Shown piece after piece: positions 9,079 through 17,101 of a stretch of DNA of 36,397 nt. Position 1 is the first letter of the stretch. Every line of letters starts with the position of its first letter. Location of the stretch: contig VBFR01000197.1 of NCBI GenBank assembly GCA_005889345.1, positions 1-36,397 on the forward strand, in the 5' to 3' direction. A program made the translations under genes and the position numbers. Source of the DNA: Chloroflexota bacterium. GTDB taxonomy: Bacteria; Chloroflexota; Dormibacteria; CF-121. Under the pieces are notes generated by a model. The model saw only the letters and a list, made by a program, of their open reading frames with translations. It was not told where the DNA came from and made no database searches.

Positions 9079-9747
9079 ATGAACTTGATTCTTTTCGGTG
9101 CGCCCGGCGCGGGCAAAGGCACCCAGACGGGGTCGCTCATCGAGACCTACCACATCCCGGCGATCGCGACCGGCGACATGTTGCGCGAGCAGCGGCGGGC
9201 CGGGTCGGCGCTTGGCGAGCAGGTCAAGGGCTTCATGGACCGCGGCGAGCTGGTGCCGGATGCCCTGATGATCGACATCATCAAGGGCCGCTTGAAGAAG
9301 CCCGATGCCACGAGCGGCTTCATCCTCGACGGCTTTCCGCGGACCGTTGCCCAGGCCGAGGCGCTCGATGCCATGCTCGACCAGCTCGGCCGGCGGGTTG
9401 ACGCGGTCATCTACCTTCGGGTCAGCCGCCAGGTACTGATCGACCGGCTATCGCATCGGTACTGCTGCCGCACCTGCGGAGCGGTCTACACCTTTACGCC
9501 GCAGCAGGCCCGCGATCTGCCCCGGTGCACCACCGACGGTGGCGAGCTCTATCAGCGGCCCGATGACCGGCCAGAGATCGTGGCCCACCGCATCGACGTC
9601 TTCCTCACGCACACCGCGCCGCTGATCGATTACTACACCGCCCAGCACAAGCTCGAAAACATCGACGGCCAGATGTCGGTCGACGCCGTGCGCGCCGACA
9701 TCACCCGCCGGCTCAGCGCCCTGCGCAAGGGGGCCGGTTCGCGGTGA
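9079..9747 (+). CDS. adk: Adenylate kinase
   Basis: Adenylate kinase interconverts ATP + AMP and 2 ADP in the cytosol. The P-loop GAPGAGKGT lies at residues 7-15, and GFILDGFPRTVAQAEAL and the arginine-rich LSHR segment before the lid are conserved. The lid has CRTC near residue 133 and a CTTD further on, so it is the long, probably zinc-stabilised type with three Cys and an Asp. Its 222 residues are normal for the long form. The gene lies between secY and map, as in many bacteria, and overlaps map by 4 bases. Confidence 0.97.
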   Translation: MNLILFGAPGAGKGTQTGSLIETYHIPAIATGDMLREQRRAGSALGEQVKGFMDRGELVPDALMIDIIKGRLKKPDATSGFILDGFPRTVAQAEALDAMLDQLGRRVDAVIYLRVSRQVLIDRLSHRYCCRTCGAVYTFTPQQARDLPRCTTDGGELYQRPDDRPEIVAHRIDVFLTHTAPLIDYYTAQHKLENIDGQMSVDAVRADITRRLSALRKGAGSR

Positions 9748-10514
9748 TCATCTACAAGTCAGCGGCCGAGATCCACCTGATGCGGGAGGCGGGCGCCATC
9801 CTCGGTGAGGCGCTCGCGCACCTGCAGTCGTTGGCCCGCCCCGGCGTCACCCTGATCGAGCTCGACCGCGAGGCGGACCGCGTCATCCGGGCGCGCGACT
9901 GCATCCCCGGGTTCGTTGGCTACCAGGGGTACCGGAACGCCATCTGCACCTCGGTCAACGACCAGGTCGTCCATGGCATTCCCACCAATCGCAAGCTCCG
10001 GGAGGGCGACCTGCTCAGCCTCGACGCCGGCCTGATCCATCGCGGCTTCTGGGCCGATGCCGGGCTCACCGTCGGCATCGGCAAGATTTCACCCCAGGCG
10101 CAGCGCCTGATGGACGTCACCCGCGAGTCGTTGAGCATCGGGATCGAGCAGGCCCGGGTTGGCAATCGCATCGGTGACATCAGTGCCGCCGTACAGCAGC
10201 ACGTCGAGCGGGCCGGCTTCTCCGTCGTCCGCTCGTTCGTCGGGCACGGCATCGGCCGGGACATGCACGAGGATCCGCAGGTCCCCAACTTCGGCATCGC
10301 CGGCACCGGGCCGCTGCTCAAGCCGGGGATGGTGCTGGCGATCGAGCCGATGGTCAACGCCGGCGGGGCGGACGTGGCGCTGCTCGGCGACGGCTGGACG
10401 GTCGTCACCGTGGATCACAGCCTGTCCGCCTACTTTGAGCATTCCGTGGCGATCACCGCGGACGGGCCCGAGATCCTGACGGTCTCCAAGCGGGCCCTCC
10501 CGGCGCGGCCATGA
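9744..10514 (+). CDS. map: Methionine aminopeptidase, type I
   Basis: This metalloenzyme removes the initiator methionine from new proteins. The metal ligands are visible: the two Asp in LDAGLIHRGFWADAG, the His in GHGIGRDMHEDPQVPN, the Glu in LAIEPMVNAG and the last Glu in FEHSVAIT. The 256-residue length matches the family. It starts with GTG 9744 overlapping the adk stop (GTGA). An 80-base gap to infA follows and contains a possible leader hairpin. Confidence 0.97.
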   Translation: MIIYKSAAEIHLMREAGAILGEALAHLQSLARPGVTLIELDREADRVIRARDCIPGFVGYQGYRNAICTSVNDQVVHGIPTNRKLREGDLLSLDAGLIHRGFWADAGLTVGIGKISPQAQRLMDVTRESLSIGIEQARVGNRIGDISAAVQQHVERAGFSVVRSFVGHGIGRDMHEDPQVPNFGIAGTGPLLKPGMVLAIEPMVNAGGADVALLGDGWTVVTVDHSLSAYFEHSVAITADGPEILTVSKRALPARP

Positions 10515-10561
10515 CCGGCCAGGTTTCAATTGGCGAGCTTGTGGTAAGCTATTCGTTCGTG

Positions 10562-10577
10562 CGCCGGAAATCCGGCG
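10562..10577 (+). promoter_or_regulatory. Stem-loop in the infA leader
   Basis: CGCCGG and CCGGCG form a perfect 6-bp stem around an AAAT loop, 16 bases before the probable infA start. There is no following T-run, so it is unlikely to be an intrinsic terminator for map. An extended -10-like TGGTAAGCT lies at 10543-10551 without a convincing -35, so a promoter for the infA to rplQ block in this gap is possible. In well-studied bacteria the S4 protein represses the alpha operon at a leader RNA; whether this is an equivalent is only a guess. Confidence 0.35.
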
Positions 10578-10593
10578 ATCTCGTCATGGGTAT

Positions 10594-10806
10594 TTGCCGG
10601 TGACGGGGATTGTCGTCGGACGAGTGGTGGAGCCGATGCCCAACGCGCTCTACCGCGTCGAGCTCGAGACCGGCCACAGGATCGTGGCTCACGTGGCGCC
10701 GGCCGCGCGGCTTCGGTTTCTCCGGGTGATCCCGGGTGACCGCGTCCGCGTCGAGGTGTCAAAGCTCGATCCGGGTCGCGGACGAATCGTGAGAAAGGCA
10801 GAGTGA
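10594..10806 (+). CDS. infA: Translation initiation factor IF-1
   Basis: IF-1 occupies the A-site during initiation. The OB-fold pattern is clear: GIVVGRVVEPMPNALYRVELETG, then RIVAHV, IPGDRVRVEVSKLDPGRGRIV in separate conserved blocks. The 70-residue product starting at TTG 10594 fits the family length of 68 to 73; GTG 10600 is an alternative two codons later. No ATG is available in frame and no strong Shine-Dalgarno sequence is seen. rpmJ follows after 3 bases. Confidence 0.93.
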   Translation: MPVTGIVVGRVVEPMPNALYRVELETGHRIVAHVAPAARLRFLRVIPGDRVRVEVSKLDPGRGRIVRKAE

Positions 10807-10809
10807 GAA

Positions 10810-10923
10810 ATGAAAGTTCGAGCGTCGGTCAAGAAAATATGTGCGAAGTGCAAGGTCATCAAGCGCGGCGGCGCCGTGCGGGTCATCTGCGTGACGCCGA
10901 AGCACAACCAGAGGCAGGGGTAA
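10810..10923 (+). CDS. rpmJ: 50S ribosomal protein L36, zinc form
   Basis: This 37-residue protein is too short for many gene finders. It starts [19 protein letters not shown] and ends in [10 protein letters not shown]. The zinc ligands Cys11, Cys14, Cys27 and His32 are all present, so it is the cysteine-containing form of L36. It takes the normal place between infA and rpsM, with ATG 10810 three bases after the infA stop. Confidence 0.96.
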   Translation: MKVRASVKKICAKCKVIKRGGAVRVICVTPKHNQRQG

Positions 10924-10931
10924 GAGGGTAG

Positions 10932-11315
10932 ATGGCACGAATTGCCGGCGTTGACATTCCGCGGGAGAAGCGCGTCGAGGTCGCCCTCACCTACATCTTC
11001 GGCGTCGGTCCCCATACTGCGCGGCGCGTCCTGACGATCGCGAACGTCGATCCGAACCTGCGCGTCAAGAACCTCAACGACGAGCAGGTCGGGCGTCTCC
11101 GCGACGTGCTCGACAAGGAAGCCAAAGTCGAAGGCGAGCTGCGCCGCGAGATCGCACTCAACATCAAGCGGCTGATGGAGATCGGGACCTACCGCGGGCT
11201 GCGCCACCGGCGCGGCCTGCCGGTGCGCGGCCAGCGCACCCGCACCAACGCCCGCACGCGCCGTGGTCCGCGCAAGACGGTCGGCGTGCGGAAGAAGGCG
11301 GCCGAAAAGAAGTAG
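10932..11315 (+). CDS. rpsM: 30S ribosomal protein S13
   Basis: S13 lies in the head of the small subunit and contacts tRNA and S19. The sequence shows [22 protein letters not shown] in its conserved start, the [20 protein letters not shown] block and the basic GPRKTVG tail. Its 127 residues are normal. The TAG stop shares its last base with the GTG start of rpsK. Confidence 0.97.
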   Translation: MARIAGVDIPREKRVEVALTYIFGVGPHTARRVLTIANVDPNLRVKNLNDEQVGRLRDVLDKEAKVEGELRREIALNIKRLMEIGTYRGLRHRRGLPVRGQRTRTNARTRRGPRKTVGVRKKAAEKK

Positions 11316-11653
11316 TGGGCCAGGCCCACATCCAGTCCACCTTCAACAACACGGTGGTGTCGCTGACCGACGCCCAGGGCAACGTCCTCGCCTGGGGCAG
11401 CGCCGGCAGCCAGGGCTTCAAGGGGTCGCGCAAGAGCACGCCCTTTGCCGCCCAGATCACCGCCGAGGCGACGGCGCGCCGCGCCATGGAGCACGGCCTC
11501 AAGCAGATCGAGATCTTCGTCAAGGGTCCGGGAGCCGGCCGCGAGGCCGCCATCCGTTCCCTGCAGGCGGCGGGTCTCGAGGTCACCGCGATCACGGACG
11601 TGACGCCCATCCCCCACAACGGCTGCCGGCCACCGAAGCGGAGGCGCGTCTAG
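11315..11653 (+). CDS. rpsK: 30S ribosomal protein S11, short N-terminus
   Basis: S11 is part of the small-subunit platform near the mRNA exit. It has [32 protein letters not shown] and the C-terminal [13 protein letters not shown]. The product is 112 residues, whereas the family is usually 125 to 130 because of a basic N-terminal tail. GTG 11315 is the only start codon available; codons upstream in frame contain no ATG, GTG or TTG and do not resemble the S11 tail. The start overlaps the rpsM stop by one base. Confidence 0.95.
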   Translation: MGQAHIQSTFNNTVVSLTDAQGNVLAWGSAGSQGFKGSRKSTPFAAQITAEATARRAMEHGLKQIEIFVKGPGAGREAAIRSLQAAGLEVTAITDVTPIPHNGCRPPKRRRV

Positions 11654-12280
11654 ATGGCCCGCTACGAAGGTCCCGTCTGCCGGCACTGCCGTCGCGAGGG
11701 CGTCAAGCTCTTCCTCAAGGGGGAGAAGTGCTTCACGAAGTGCACTCTCGACCGGCGCGCGATGCCACCCGGCATGCACACCCAGGTCCGGCGGCGCAAA
11801 GTGTCCGACTACGGGATCCAGCTGCGGGCCAAGCAACGCGCGCGCCGCATCTACTTCCTGCTCGAGGGCCAGTTCCGGCTCTACTTCGACCGGGCCGCGA
11901 AGATGGCGGGCGTCACCGGTCTCAACCTGCTCCGCCTTCTGGAGACGCGGCTGGACAACGTCGTCTACCGGGTCGGGTTTGCCGCCTCGCGCCGTGACGC
12001 CCGGCAGCTCGTTTCGCATCGACACGTCACCGTCAACGGCCGGCTCGTCAACATCCCCTCGTACGCCGTTCGCATCGGCGATGTGATCGCGATCAAGGAC
12101 AAGAGCCACGAGGTCGCCCGCATCAAAAATGCGCTCGACGCCGGCGAGCAGCGGCCCGTCGTTCCCTGGCTCAGCCTCGACAAAGACAACATGACCGCGA
12201 AAGTCACCGCGCAACCCGGACGCGACGACATGGACCAGACCATCCAGGAGCAGCTGATCGTCGAGTTTTATTCGCGCTAA
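11654..12280 (+). CDS. rpsD: 30S ribosomal protein S4, zinc form
   Basis: S4 starts assembly of the 16S 5' domain and in many bacteria represses the alpha operon. The N-terminus holds Cys9, Cys12, Cys26 and Cys30, a likely zinc site. KVSDYGIQLRAKQRARRIY and the S4 RNA-binding domain (RLDNVVYRVGFAASRRDARQ, then VTVNGRLVNIPSY) are conserved. The 208-residue length is normal. ATG 11654 directly abuts the rpsK stop. Confidence 0.97.
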   Translation: MARYEGPVCRHCRREGVKLFLKGEKCFTKCTLDRRAMPPGMHTQVRRRKVSDYGIQLRAKQRARRIYFLLEGQFRLYFDRAAKMAGVTGLNLLRLLETRLDNVVYRVGFAASRRDARQLVSHRHVTVNGRLVNIPSYAVRIGDVIAIKDKSHEVARIKNALDAGEQRPVVPWLSLDKDNMTAKVTAQPGRDDMDQTIQEQLIVEFYSR

Positions 12281-12302
12281 TTCCATTCATTCAAGGAGCA
12301 CC

Positions 12303-13259
12303 ATGATCGATATCGCCCAACCCCAAGTCAAAAGCATCGAGAACTCGAGCACCTATGGAAAGTTCGAGATCGAGCCGCTGGAGCCGGGCTTCGGCACCAC
12401 GCTGGGCAACGCGCTTCGCCGCGTGCTGCTGAGCACCTTGAAGGGCGCCGCCGTCACCTCGGTCTCGATCGAGGGCGTGGCGCACGAGTTTTCCTCGATC
12501 CCGTACGTCAAGGAGGACGTCACCGAGATCATCCTCAACCTCAAGGGGCTGAACCTGATCTCTTACAGTGACGATCCCGTCCGCCTCACGCTGGACGTGA
12601 CTGGCCCCCGCGAGGTGAAGGCGGCCGACATCCAGGCGCCGAGTGACGTCGAGATCGTCAACCCTGAGCTCTACATCTGCACGCTCGACAGCAACAAGGG
12701 CCGGCTCCGTATGGAGTTGACGGTCGAGCGCGGCAAGGGCTATGTGCCTGCTGAGCGGAACAAGAAAGAGGGCCAACCGATCGGGGTGATTCCGATCGAC
12801 GCCATCTTCAGCCCGGTCGTGAAGGCGAACTTCCTCATCGAGAAGACCCGTGTCGGTCAGGAGACCGACTGGGACAAGCTGATCCTCGAGGTCTGGACCG
12901 ACGGGACGATCGTGCCCGACCAGGCCATCAGCGAGGCGGCCAAGCAGTTCACGTCGCACCTTGGCCTCTTCACCCGCTTCACCGAGCGGATCAAGGACGC
13001 CGACGTGCCGCAGCAGAAGGGAAACGACCTCTCCTCGCGGCTGGCGGACGTGCCGATCGAGGACCTCGACCTTTCCGTTCGCGCGCTGAACTGCCTCAAG
13101 GCCAACGAGATCACCAAGGTCGGCCAGCTGGTGGCGCTGCGCGAGGAGGATCTTCTCAGCCTGCGCAACTTCGGCCGCAAGTCCCTGGACGAGATCAAAG
13201 AAAAACTGGTACAGCGCGGCTTCCTCACGCCGGAAGAGCTGACCAAAGTCCTGGTCTAG
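12303..13259 (+). CDS. rpoA: RNA polymerase subunit alpha
   Basis: The alpha subunit dimerises to nucleate RNA polymerase and contacts promoters and activators. Residues 1 to about 230 form the assembly domain, with FEIEPLEPGFGTTLGNALRR near the start. Residues 245-318 form the DNA-binding C-terminal domain, with the helix-hairpin-helix region LRNFGRKSLDEIKEKL. The 318-residue length is normal. An AAGGAG site at 12293-12298 precedes ATG 12303. It lies between rpsD and rplQ as usual. Confidence 0.98.
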   Translation: MIDIAQPQVKSIENSSTYGKFEIEPLEPGFGTTLGNALRRVLLSTLKGAAVTSVSIEGVAHEFSSIPYVKEDVTEIILNLKGLNLISYSDDPVRLTLDVTGPREVKAADIQAPSDVEIVNPELYICTLDSNKGRLRMELTVERGKGYVPAERNKKEGQPIGVIPIDAIFSPVVKANFLIEKTRVGQETDWDKLILEVWTDGTIVPDQAISEAAKQFTSHLGLFTRFTERIKDADVPQQKGNDLSSRLADVPIEDLDLSVRALNCLKANEITKVGQLVALREEDLLSLRNFGRKSLDEIKEKLVQRGFLTPEELTKVLV

Positions 13260-13273
13260 GAGCCCGACGGTCG

Positions 13274-13630
13274 ATGCGACACCAGAAGGCGGGACGCAAG
13301 TTCAGCCGGAGCACGGCGCATCGCAAGGCGATGAGCCGCAACCTGGTTACGTCCCTGCTCGACCACGGTCGCATCGAAACGACCGAGGCCAAAGGCAAGG
13401 AACTGCGCCGCTGGGTCGAGAAAGTCATCACGACGGCCAAGAACGACAACGTGGCCGCCCGCCGGGCGGTTGACGCGATCGTGGAGGACCGCGAGGTCAC
13501 CGAGCGGCTCTTCAGCAAGCTGATGCCGCGCATGAAGGAACGCACGGGTGGCTATACCCGCGTACTGAAGATCGGCCCGCGCCAGGGCGACGCCGCGCCG
13601 ATGGTGCTGGTGGAGCTCGTCGACCGATGA
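13274..13630 (+). CDS. rplQ: 50S ribosomal protein L17
   Basis: L17 is close to the peptide exit site. MRHQKAGRKFSRSTAHRKAM and the ETTEAKGKELRRWVEKVIT block are typical, and it ends in GDAAPMVLVELVDR. The 118 residues are normal for the short form. The start is 14 bases after rpoA and the end overlaps truA by 4 bases. Confidence 0.97.
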   Translation: MRHQKAGRKFSRSTAHRKAMSRNLVTSLLDHGRIETTEAKGKELRRWVEKVITTAKNDNVAARRAVDAIVEDREVTERLFSKLMPRMKERTGGYTRVLKIGPRQGDAAPMVLVELVDR

Positions 13631-14352
13631 ATGTGAAACTGGTCATCGAGTACGAGGGCACCCGCTATCACGGCTGGCAGGCGCAGGCTGGCGCACCGAC
13701 CGTGGAAGCGGCGTTGCGCGACGCCATACACGCCTTAACCGGCGAGTCGCCCGTGCTGACGGCAGCCGGCCGGACCGACGCTGGCGTGCACGCGCTCGGT
13801 CAGGTGGTGAATTTCCGCCTCGAGCGCGAGTTCCCCATTGCGCAATTGCCGGGCGCCCTGAACGCCCGCCTTGCTCCCGACATCGCGGTTCGTCATGCCG
13901 AAGTCGTCGATGAGGGCTTCAACGCCCGCTACTCGGCGCGCGCCCGCCTCTACGCCTACCGGATCCGCCAGGCGCTCCCTCGGGGCGCGTATCAGCGTCA
14001 GTACGCCTGGGGTCTCCACGACACGCTCGACGTCGCCGCGATGCAGGCCGCGGGAGACCGTCTGGCCGGTCGGCACGACTTCCGAGCGTTCGGCCGGAGC
14101 CCGCGACCTGGTGGCCACACCATCCGCAACGTGCGCGACATCCGGGTCAGTGGCGCCGGCGAGTGGGTCGTGATTGCGGTCGCGGCCGATGCCTTTCTCT
14201 ACGGCATGGTGCGACGGATCGCCGGCGCGCTGGTCGAGGTGGGCCGCCGGCGGCAGCCGGTGGAATGGATCGATTCGCTGCTTGGCGGATCGACGACCGG
14301 ATTGCGCCTCGCGCCGCCCCAGGGGTTGGTGCAAGTCGCGGTGGAGTACTAG
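13627..14352 (+). CDS. truA: tRNA pseudouridine(38-40) synthase
   Basis: TruA converts uridines 38 to 40 of tRNA anticodon arms to pseudouridine. The catalytic motif AAGRTDAGVHALGQV carries the nucleophilic Asp at residue 51. Other family segments are EYEGTRYHGWQAQ, FNARYSARAR and FLYGMVRRIAGALVEVG. Its 241 residues are normal. ATG 13627 overlaps the rplQ stop (ATGA), and rplM starts 3 bases after its end. Confidence 0.96.
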   Translation: MNVKLVIEYEGTRYHGWQAQAGAPTVEAALRDAIHALTGESPVLTAAGRTDAGVHALGQVVNFRLEREFPIAQLPGALNARLAPDIAVRHAEVVDEGFNARYSARARLYAYRIRQALPRGAYQRQYAWGLHDTLDVAAMQAAGDRLAGRHDFRAFGRSPRPGGHTIRNVRDIRVSGAGEWVVIAVAADAFLYGMVRRIAGALVEVGRRRQPVEWIDSLLGGSTTGLRLAPPQGLVQVAVEY

Positions 14353-14355
14353 ACC

Positions 14356-14829
14356 ATGCCCCAACCAGGAAAGACCTACAGCGCCAAGCCCTCGGAGATC
14401 ACCGCTAGCTGGTTCATCGTCGATGCCAGCGGGCAGACGCTGGGACGGCTCGCCGCCAACGTCGCCAAGGTGCTGCGCGGCAAGCACAAGCCGATGTACA
14501 CGCCGCACCTGAACACCGGCGACCACGTGATCGTGATCAACCTCAAGGGCATCCGGGTGACCGGCAAGAAGCCGACCGACAAGGTTTACACGCGCTACAC
14601 CGGCTACCCGGGCGGTCTTCGCAAGCGCGCCTACGAGGACATGGTCGTCAAGCATCCAACCTATCCGTTCCGGCACGCGGTGTCCGGCATGTTGCAGCAC
14701 GGCACGCTCGGCAAGGAACAGCTTCGCCGCCTCAAGGTCTACGCCGGGGAGGCGCACCCGCACAAGGCGCAGCAGCCGGTGCCCATCCGCTTTGGAAGTA
14801 AAGGAGATATCGAAGTCATTGGCCGATAA
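14356..14829 (+). CDS. rplM: 50S ribosomal protein L13
   Basis: L13 is an early assembly protein of the large subunit. [35 protein letters not shown] and the [19 protein letters not shown] segments match the family. The product is 157 residues, slightly longer than the usual 142 to 150 because of an N-terminal extension. It pairs with rpsI in the usual order; the rpsI start lies inside its last codons. Confidence 0.97.
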   Translation: MPQPGKTYSAKPSEITASWFIVDASGQTLGRLAANVAKVLRGKHKPMYTPHLNTGDHVIVINLKGIRVTGKKPTDKVYTRYTGYPGGLRKRAYEDMVVKHPTYPFRHAVSGMLQHGTLGKEQLRRLKVYAGEAHPHKAQQPVPIRFGSKGDIEVIGR

Positions 14830-15217
14830 CGCCACGTACTACTACGGCACCGGACGGCGCAAGAACGCGGTCGCACGAGTGCGGCTCTATCCCGGCGAGG
14901 GCACGATCATGGTCAACAACAAGCCCCCGCTGCAGTACTTCGGCCGGAGAATGCTCGAGATGGTCGTGGTCGAGCCGCTCAAGCTGACCGAGAGCAGCAA
15001 GCGCTTCAACATCAGCGCCATGGTCGATGGCGGCGGTATGTCAGGCCAGGCCGGCGCCGTGCAGCACGGCATCGCGCGCGCCCTCTGCGTCGCGGACCTG
15101 GCGATGCGCCCGGTGCTCAAGAAGCACGGCATGCTGACCCGCGATCCGCGCATGAAGGAACGGAAGAAGCCCGGCCTCAAACGCGCCCGCAAAGCCCCGC
15201 AGTACACCAAGCGCTGA
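14819..15217 (+). CDS. rpsI: 30S ribosomal protein S9
   Basis: S9 reaches its C-terminal tail to the P-site tRNA anticodon loop. The product has [22 protein letters not shown] in its conserved start, then [19 protein letters not shown] and the final PQYTKR that touches the tRNA. TTG 14819 gives 132 residues and fits the family. TTG 14792 would add nine residues. An AAGGAG at 14801-14806 lies 12 bases before 14819, so the later start is chosen. It overlaps rplM by 11 bases. Confidence 0.95.
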   Translation: MADNATYYYGTGRRKNAVARVRLYPGEGTIMVNNKPPLQYFGRRMLEMVVVEPLKLTESSKRFNISAMVDGGGMSGQAGAVQHGIARALCVADLAMRPVLKKHGMLTRDPRMKERKKPGLKRARKAPQYTKR

Positions 15218-15224
15218 TCACGCG

Positions 15225-15243
15225 GCGCAGCCGTTCGCTGCGC
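15225..15243 (+). terminator. Hairpin ending the ribosomal gene run
   Basis: GCGCAGC and GCTGCGC form a perfect 7-bp stem around a 5-base loop, 8 bases after the rpsI stop. Only a weak T-containing stretch follows. It lies between the convergent ends of rpsI and the minus-strand kinase, which is where a terminator is expected. Confidence 0.5.
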
Positions 15244-15251
15244 TGCGGTTC

Positions 15252-16163
15252 TTAGGGCGCCAGAAGCCAGCGCACCGCCTCGATCTGACGGGACGACGAG
15301 GGGTCGTCCTTACCGAAAGGTGCCCAGGCGACCGCCTGCGCGATCGTCCAGCCTCGGGCCCGCTCTCGATCGAGGCTCAGGGCACTGCATACCCGATCAA
15401 GTCGCCCAAGGAGGGCTTGCCGGCTGTGACCGAGCTCGCCGCCCCGCACAATCGGCGCGACGGCAAACTCGCGCTCACCACTAAGCGGCTTTGGATCGAT
15501 GGCGAGCCACGGCTCGCGTTTGGCGCGCAGGACGTTATCGGCATGCAAGTCCTGGTGCACCAGGACCTGCTCGCCCTGCGTCGAAACAAGACTATGCATG
15601 CTCTCCAGCGCCGCGTCGACGAGGCGCCGTTCGATTGGACGGCCCGCCCGCTGCCAGCGGCGCGGCAACGACTGGAACCATCGTGTGACCTCGTCCGAGA
15701 GCGATGGAATCGCTGCTGGCGCGGGTATCCAGAGCCGTGGGAGCAAGCCGATCAAGATCTCCATTGCGAGATTGGGATTCTCGGCCGAGAGCGGGGTCCC
15801 GGGTTCGCAGCGCTCGATCAGAAGTGCCCGCCGCTCAGCGTCGTAATCGATGAGCCGAACGGCTCCGTTGCCGCCCCAGGCAGCAAGCGCGTTGGCCTCG
15901 TGTTCGCTCTCGCGATCCGGCCATTGCACCTTCAAGACGGCGGGGCTTCCGTCCAGGCGCGCAACCGGCACGGCCAAGGAGGCGAATGCGTACGCGAAAG
16001 GTTCTCCTGGCACGAGATCCCACCGTCTGCAGCACTCCGCTACGAGTTGAGGAAGCCGGGCTAACCATGCCGAGCCGCCATCGACCTCGCGCAGCCATTG
16101 CAGGCCGGCGTGTGCCCCGAATCGATTAGCCCGGGCCGCGTCGCCGCGACATGAACCAGGCAA
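15252..16163 (-). CDS. APH(6)-like aminoglycoside/hydroxyurea kinase family protein
   Basis: The product resembles the aminoglycoside 6-phosphotransferase/hydroxyurea kinase family, which moves phosphate from ATP to small molecules. The ATP-site Lys is probably K78 in AVLKVQ. The catalytic loop is LVHQDLHADNVLRA (His203, Asp205, Asn210) and the metal-binding Asp is D223 in AIDPKPLSGE. The family usually has HGDLH; Gln replaces Gly here. The 303-residue length fits. The best start is TTG 16163, which lies inside the small upstream gene; no ATG or GTG exists before the conserved part. The true substrate cannot be told from sequence, and resistance is not implied. Confidence 0.82.
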   Translation of the reverse strand: MPGSCRGDAARANRFGAHAGLQWLREVDGGSAWLARLPQLVAECCRRWDLVPGEPFAYAFASLAVPVARLDGSPAVLKVQWPDRESEHEANALAAWGGNGAVRLIDYDAERRALLIERCEPGTPLSAENPNLAMEILIGLLPRLWIPAPAAIPSLSDEVTRWFQSLPRRWQRAGRPIERRLVDAALESMHSLVSTQGEQVLVHQDLHADNVLRAKREPWLAIDPKPLSGEREFAVAPIVRGGELGHSRQALLGRLDRVCSALSLDRERARGWTIAQAVAWAPFGKDDPSSSRQIEAVRWLLAP

Positions 16164-16272
16164 CTGCCGCGACGATCACGATGAGAACGACGACGCCGGC
16201 GATGATCTTGTTCGTTGTAATCGCCGTGCTGATCAGGGGCACGATGAGGGCGAATGCCATGCTGATGTCCAT
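16126..16272 (-). CDS. Small single-span membrane protein
   Basis: This 48-residue reading frame starts with ATG 16272 and ends with TAA at 16126-16128. It encodes a hydrophobic segment at about residues 24-40 (IIAGVVVLIVIVAAVAWF) followed by the basic end MSRRRGPG, which by the positive-inside rule would lie in the cytoplasm. The first 20 residues are also fairly hydrophobic. A TAGACT -10-like hexamer lies exactly 6 bases before the ATG, so the mRNA may be leaderless. Its end overlaps the kinase start by 38 bases. I do not recognise a family. Confidence 0.55.
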   Translation of the reverse strand: MDISMAFALIVPLISTAITTNKIIAGVVVLIVIVAAVAWFMSRRRGPG

Positions 16273-16278
16273 ATCTCG

Positions 16279-16284
16279 AGTCTA
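16279..16284 (-). promoter_or_regulatory. -10 element of a probable leaderless promoter
   Basis: On the minus strand TAGACT is followed by exactly 6 bases and then the ATG of the small membrane gene. That spacing would put transcription start on or next to the start codon. No clear -35 or Shine-Dalgarno sequence is seen. Confidence 0.4.
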
Positions 16285-16309
16285 GACGGTTGTCCCGGAC
16301 GGAACGAGG

Positions 16310-17095
16310 CTACGAGAACAGCTGCCCTTTCAGGAACTCGAGGCTGCGGCTGATGATCTCGGTGGACCTCGGGCCGGGGTCGAGCACGTCGAACGCGTGC
16401 CGTCCGCCGGCGTGGTTGTGAAGCTCCAGATCCAGACCGGCCTTCATCGCGGCGTCGGCGAAACGGTCGAGCGTTTCATTGAGTCGCGGCCGGTCGAGTC
16501 CTGCGCGCGCGACGAAGATCGACGGCCCCTCCTTGTCGAGCCGTTCAGCGACCACGAACCGCGCGAGGTCGCTGCTGGGTAAGGGCGCCGGTGCCATCAA
16601 TCCGTAGTAGACGACCAGGCATCGCGCGGCCGGTCGGTTCGTGAGCGCCACGTGCGCACCGAGGAAGCCTCCGGCGGACGCGACCCAGATGGCGAGTCGG
16701 TCCGGATCGATGCTCCATGTGCTCGCCCGAGTACGAACGAGCGCGACGAGATCCTCGACGTCCGATGCTGCTTCGGGAATGCGCGTCCACCCCTCGGTCG
16801 ACCGGTGATTGAAGGTGATCGCGACGAAACCGGAGGCAGCGAGCAATTCTCCCCACGACACATACTGGCCCCAGTCCTTGATGTCCTTGAGCCAGTCGGG
16901 CGGCCCGTCCCCGTGGACAAGGATCACGGCGGGGAGAGCGCTTCCCGCGCGGCCCGCAGGCCGGTAGATATCCATGCGCAGTGACTCGGACCGCAAGGAC
17001 TTGTAGGGGACGTCACGCAGCCGATCAGTCCGATCCATCCCGGGAACGGAATGCACGACCCGGAGGGGACGGAAGTCTGGTGGCTCTTCGGCCAA
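16310..17095 (-). CDS. Alpha/beta hydrolase (dienelactone hydrolase/BD-FAE-like)
   Basis: This looks like a cytosolic esterase or peptidase of the alpha/beta hydrolase fold. The oxyanion segment VILVHGDG lies at residues 57-64. The probable triad is Ser140 in IWVASAGGFLG, Asp201 and His233 in GGRHAFDV. The usual nucleophile elbow GxSxG reads VASAG here, so the first Gly is replaced. No signal peptide is seen. TTG 17095 gives 261 residues; ATG 17038 would remove 19. A TATCGT 6 bases before the TTG suggests a leaderless start there. The substrate is unknown. Confidence 0.75.
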   Translation of the reverse strand: MAEEPPDFRPLRVVHSVPGMDRTDRLRDVPYKSLRSESLRMDIYRPAGRAGSALPAVILVHGDGPPDWLKDIKDWGQYVSWGELLAASGFVAITFNHRSTEGWTRIPEAASDVEDLVALVRTRASTWSIDPDRLAIWVASAGGFLGAHVALTNRPAARCLVVYYGLMAPAPLPSSDLARFVVAERLDKEGPSIFVARAGLDRPRLNETLDRFADAAMKAGLDLELHNHAGGRHAFDVLDPGPRSTEIISRSLEFLKGQLFS

Positions 17096-17101
17096 GGTTA
17101 G

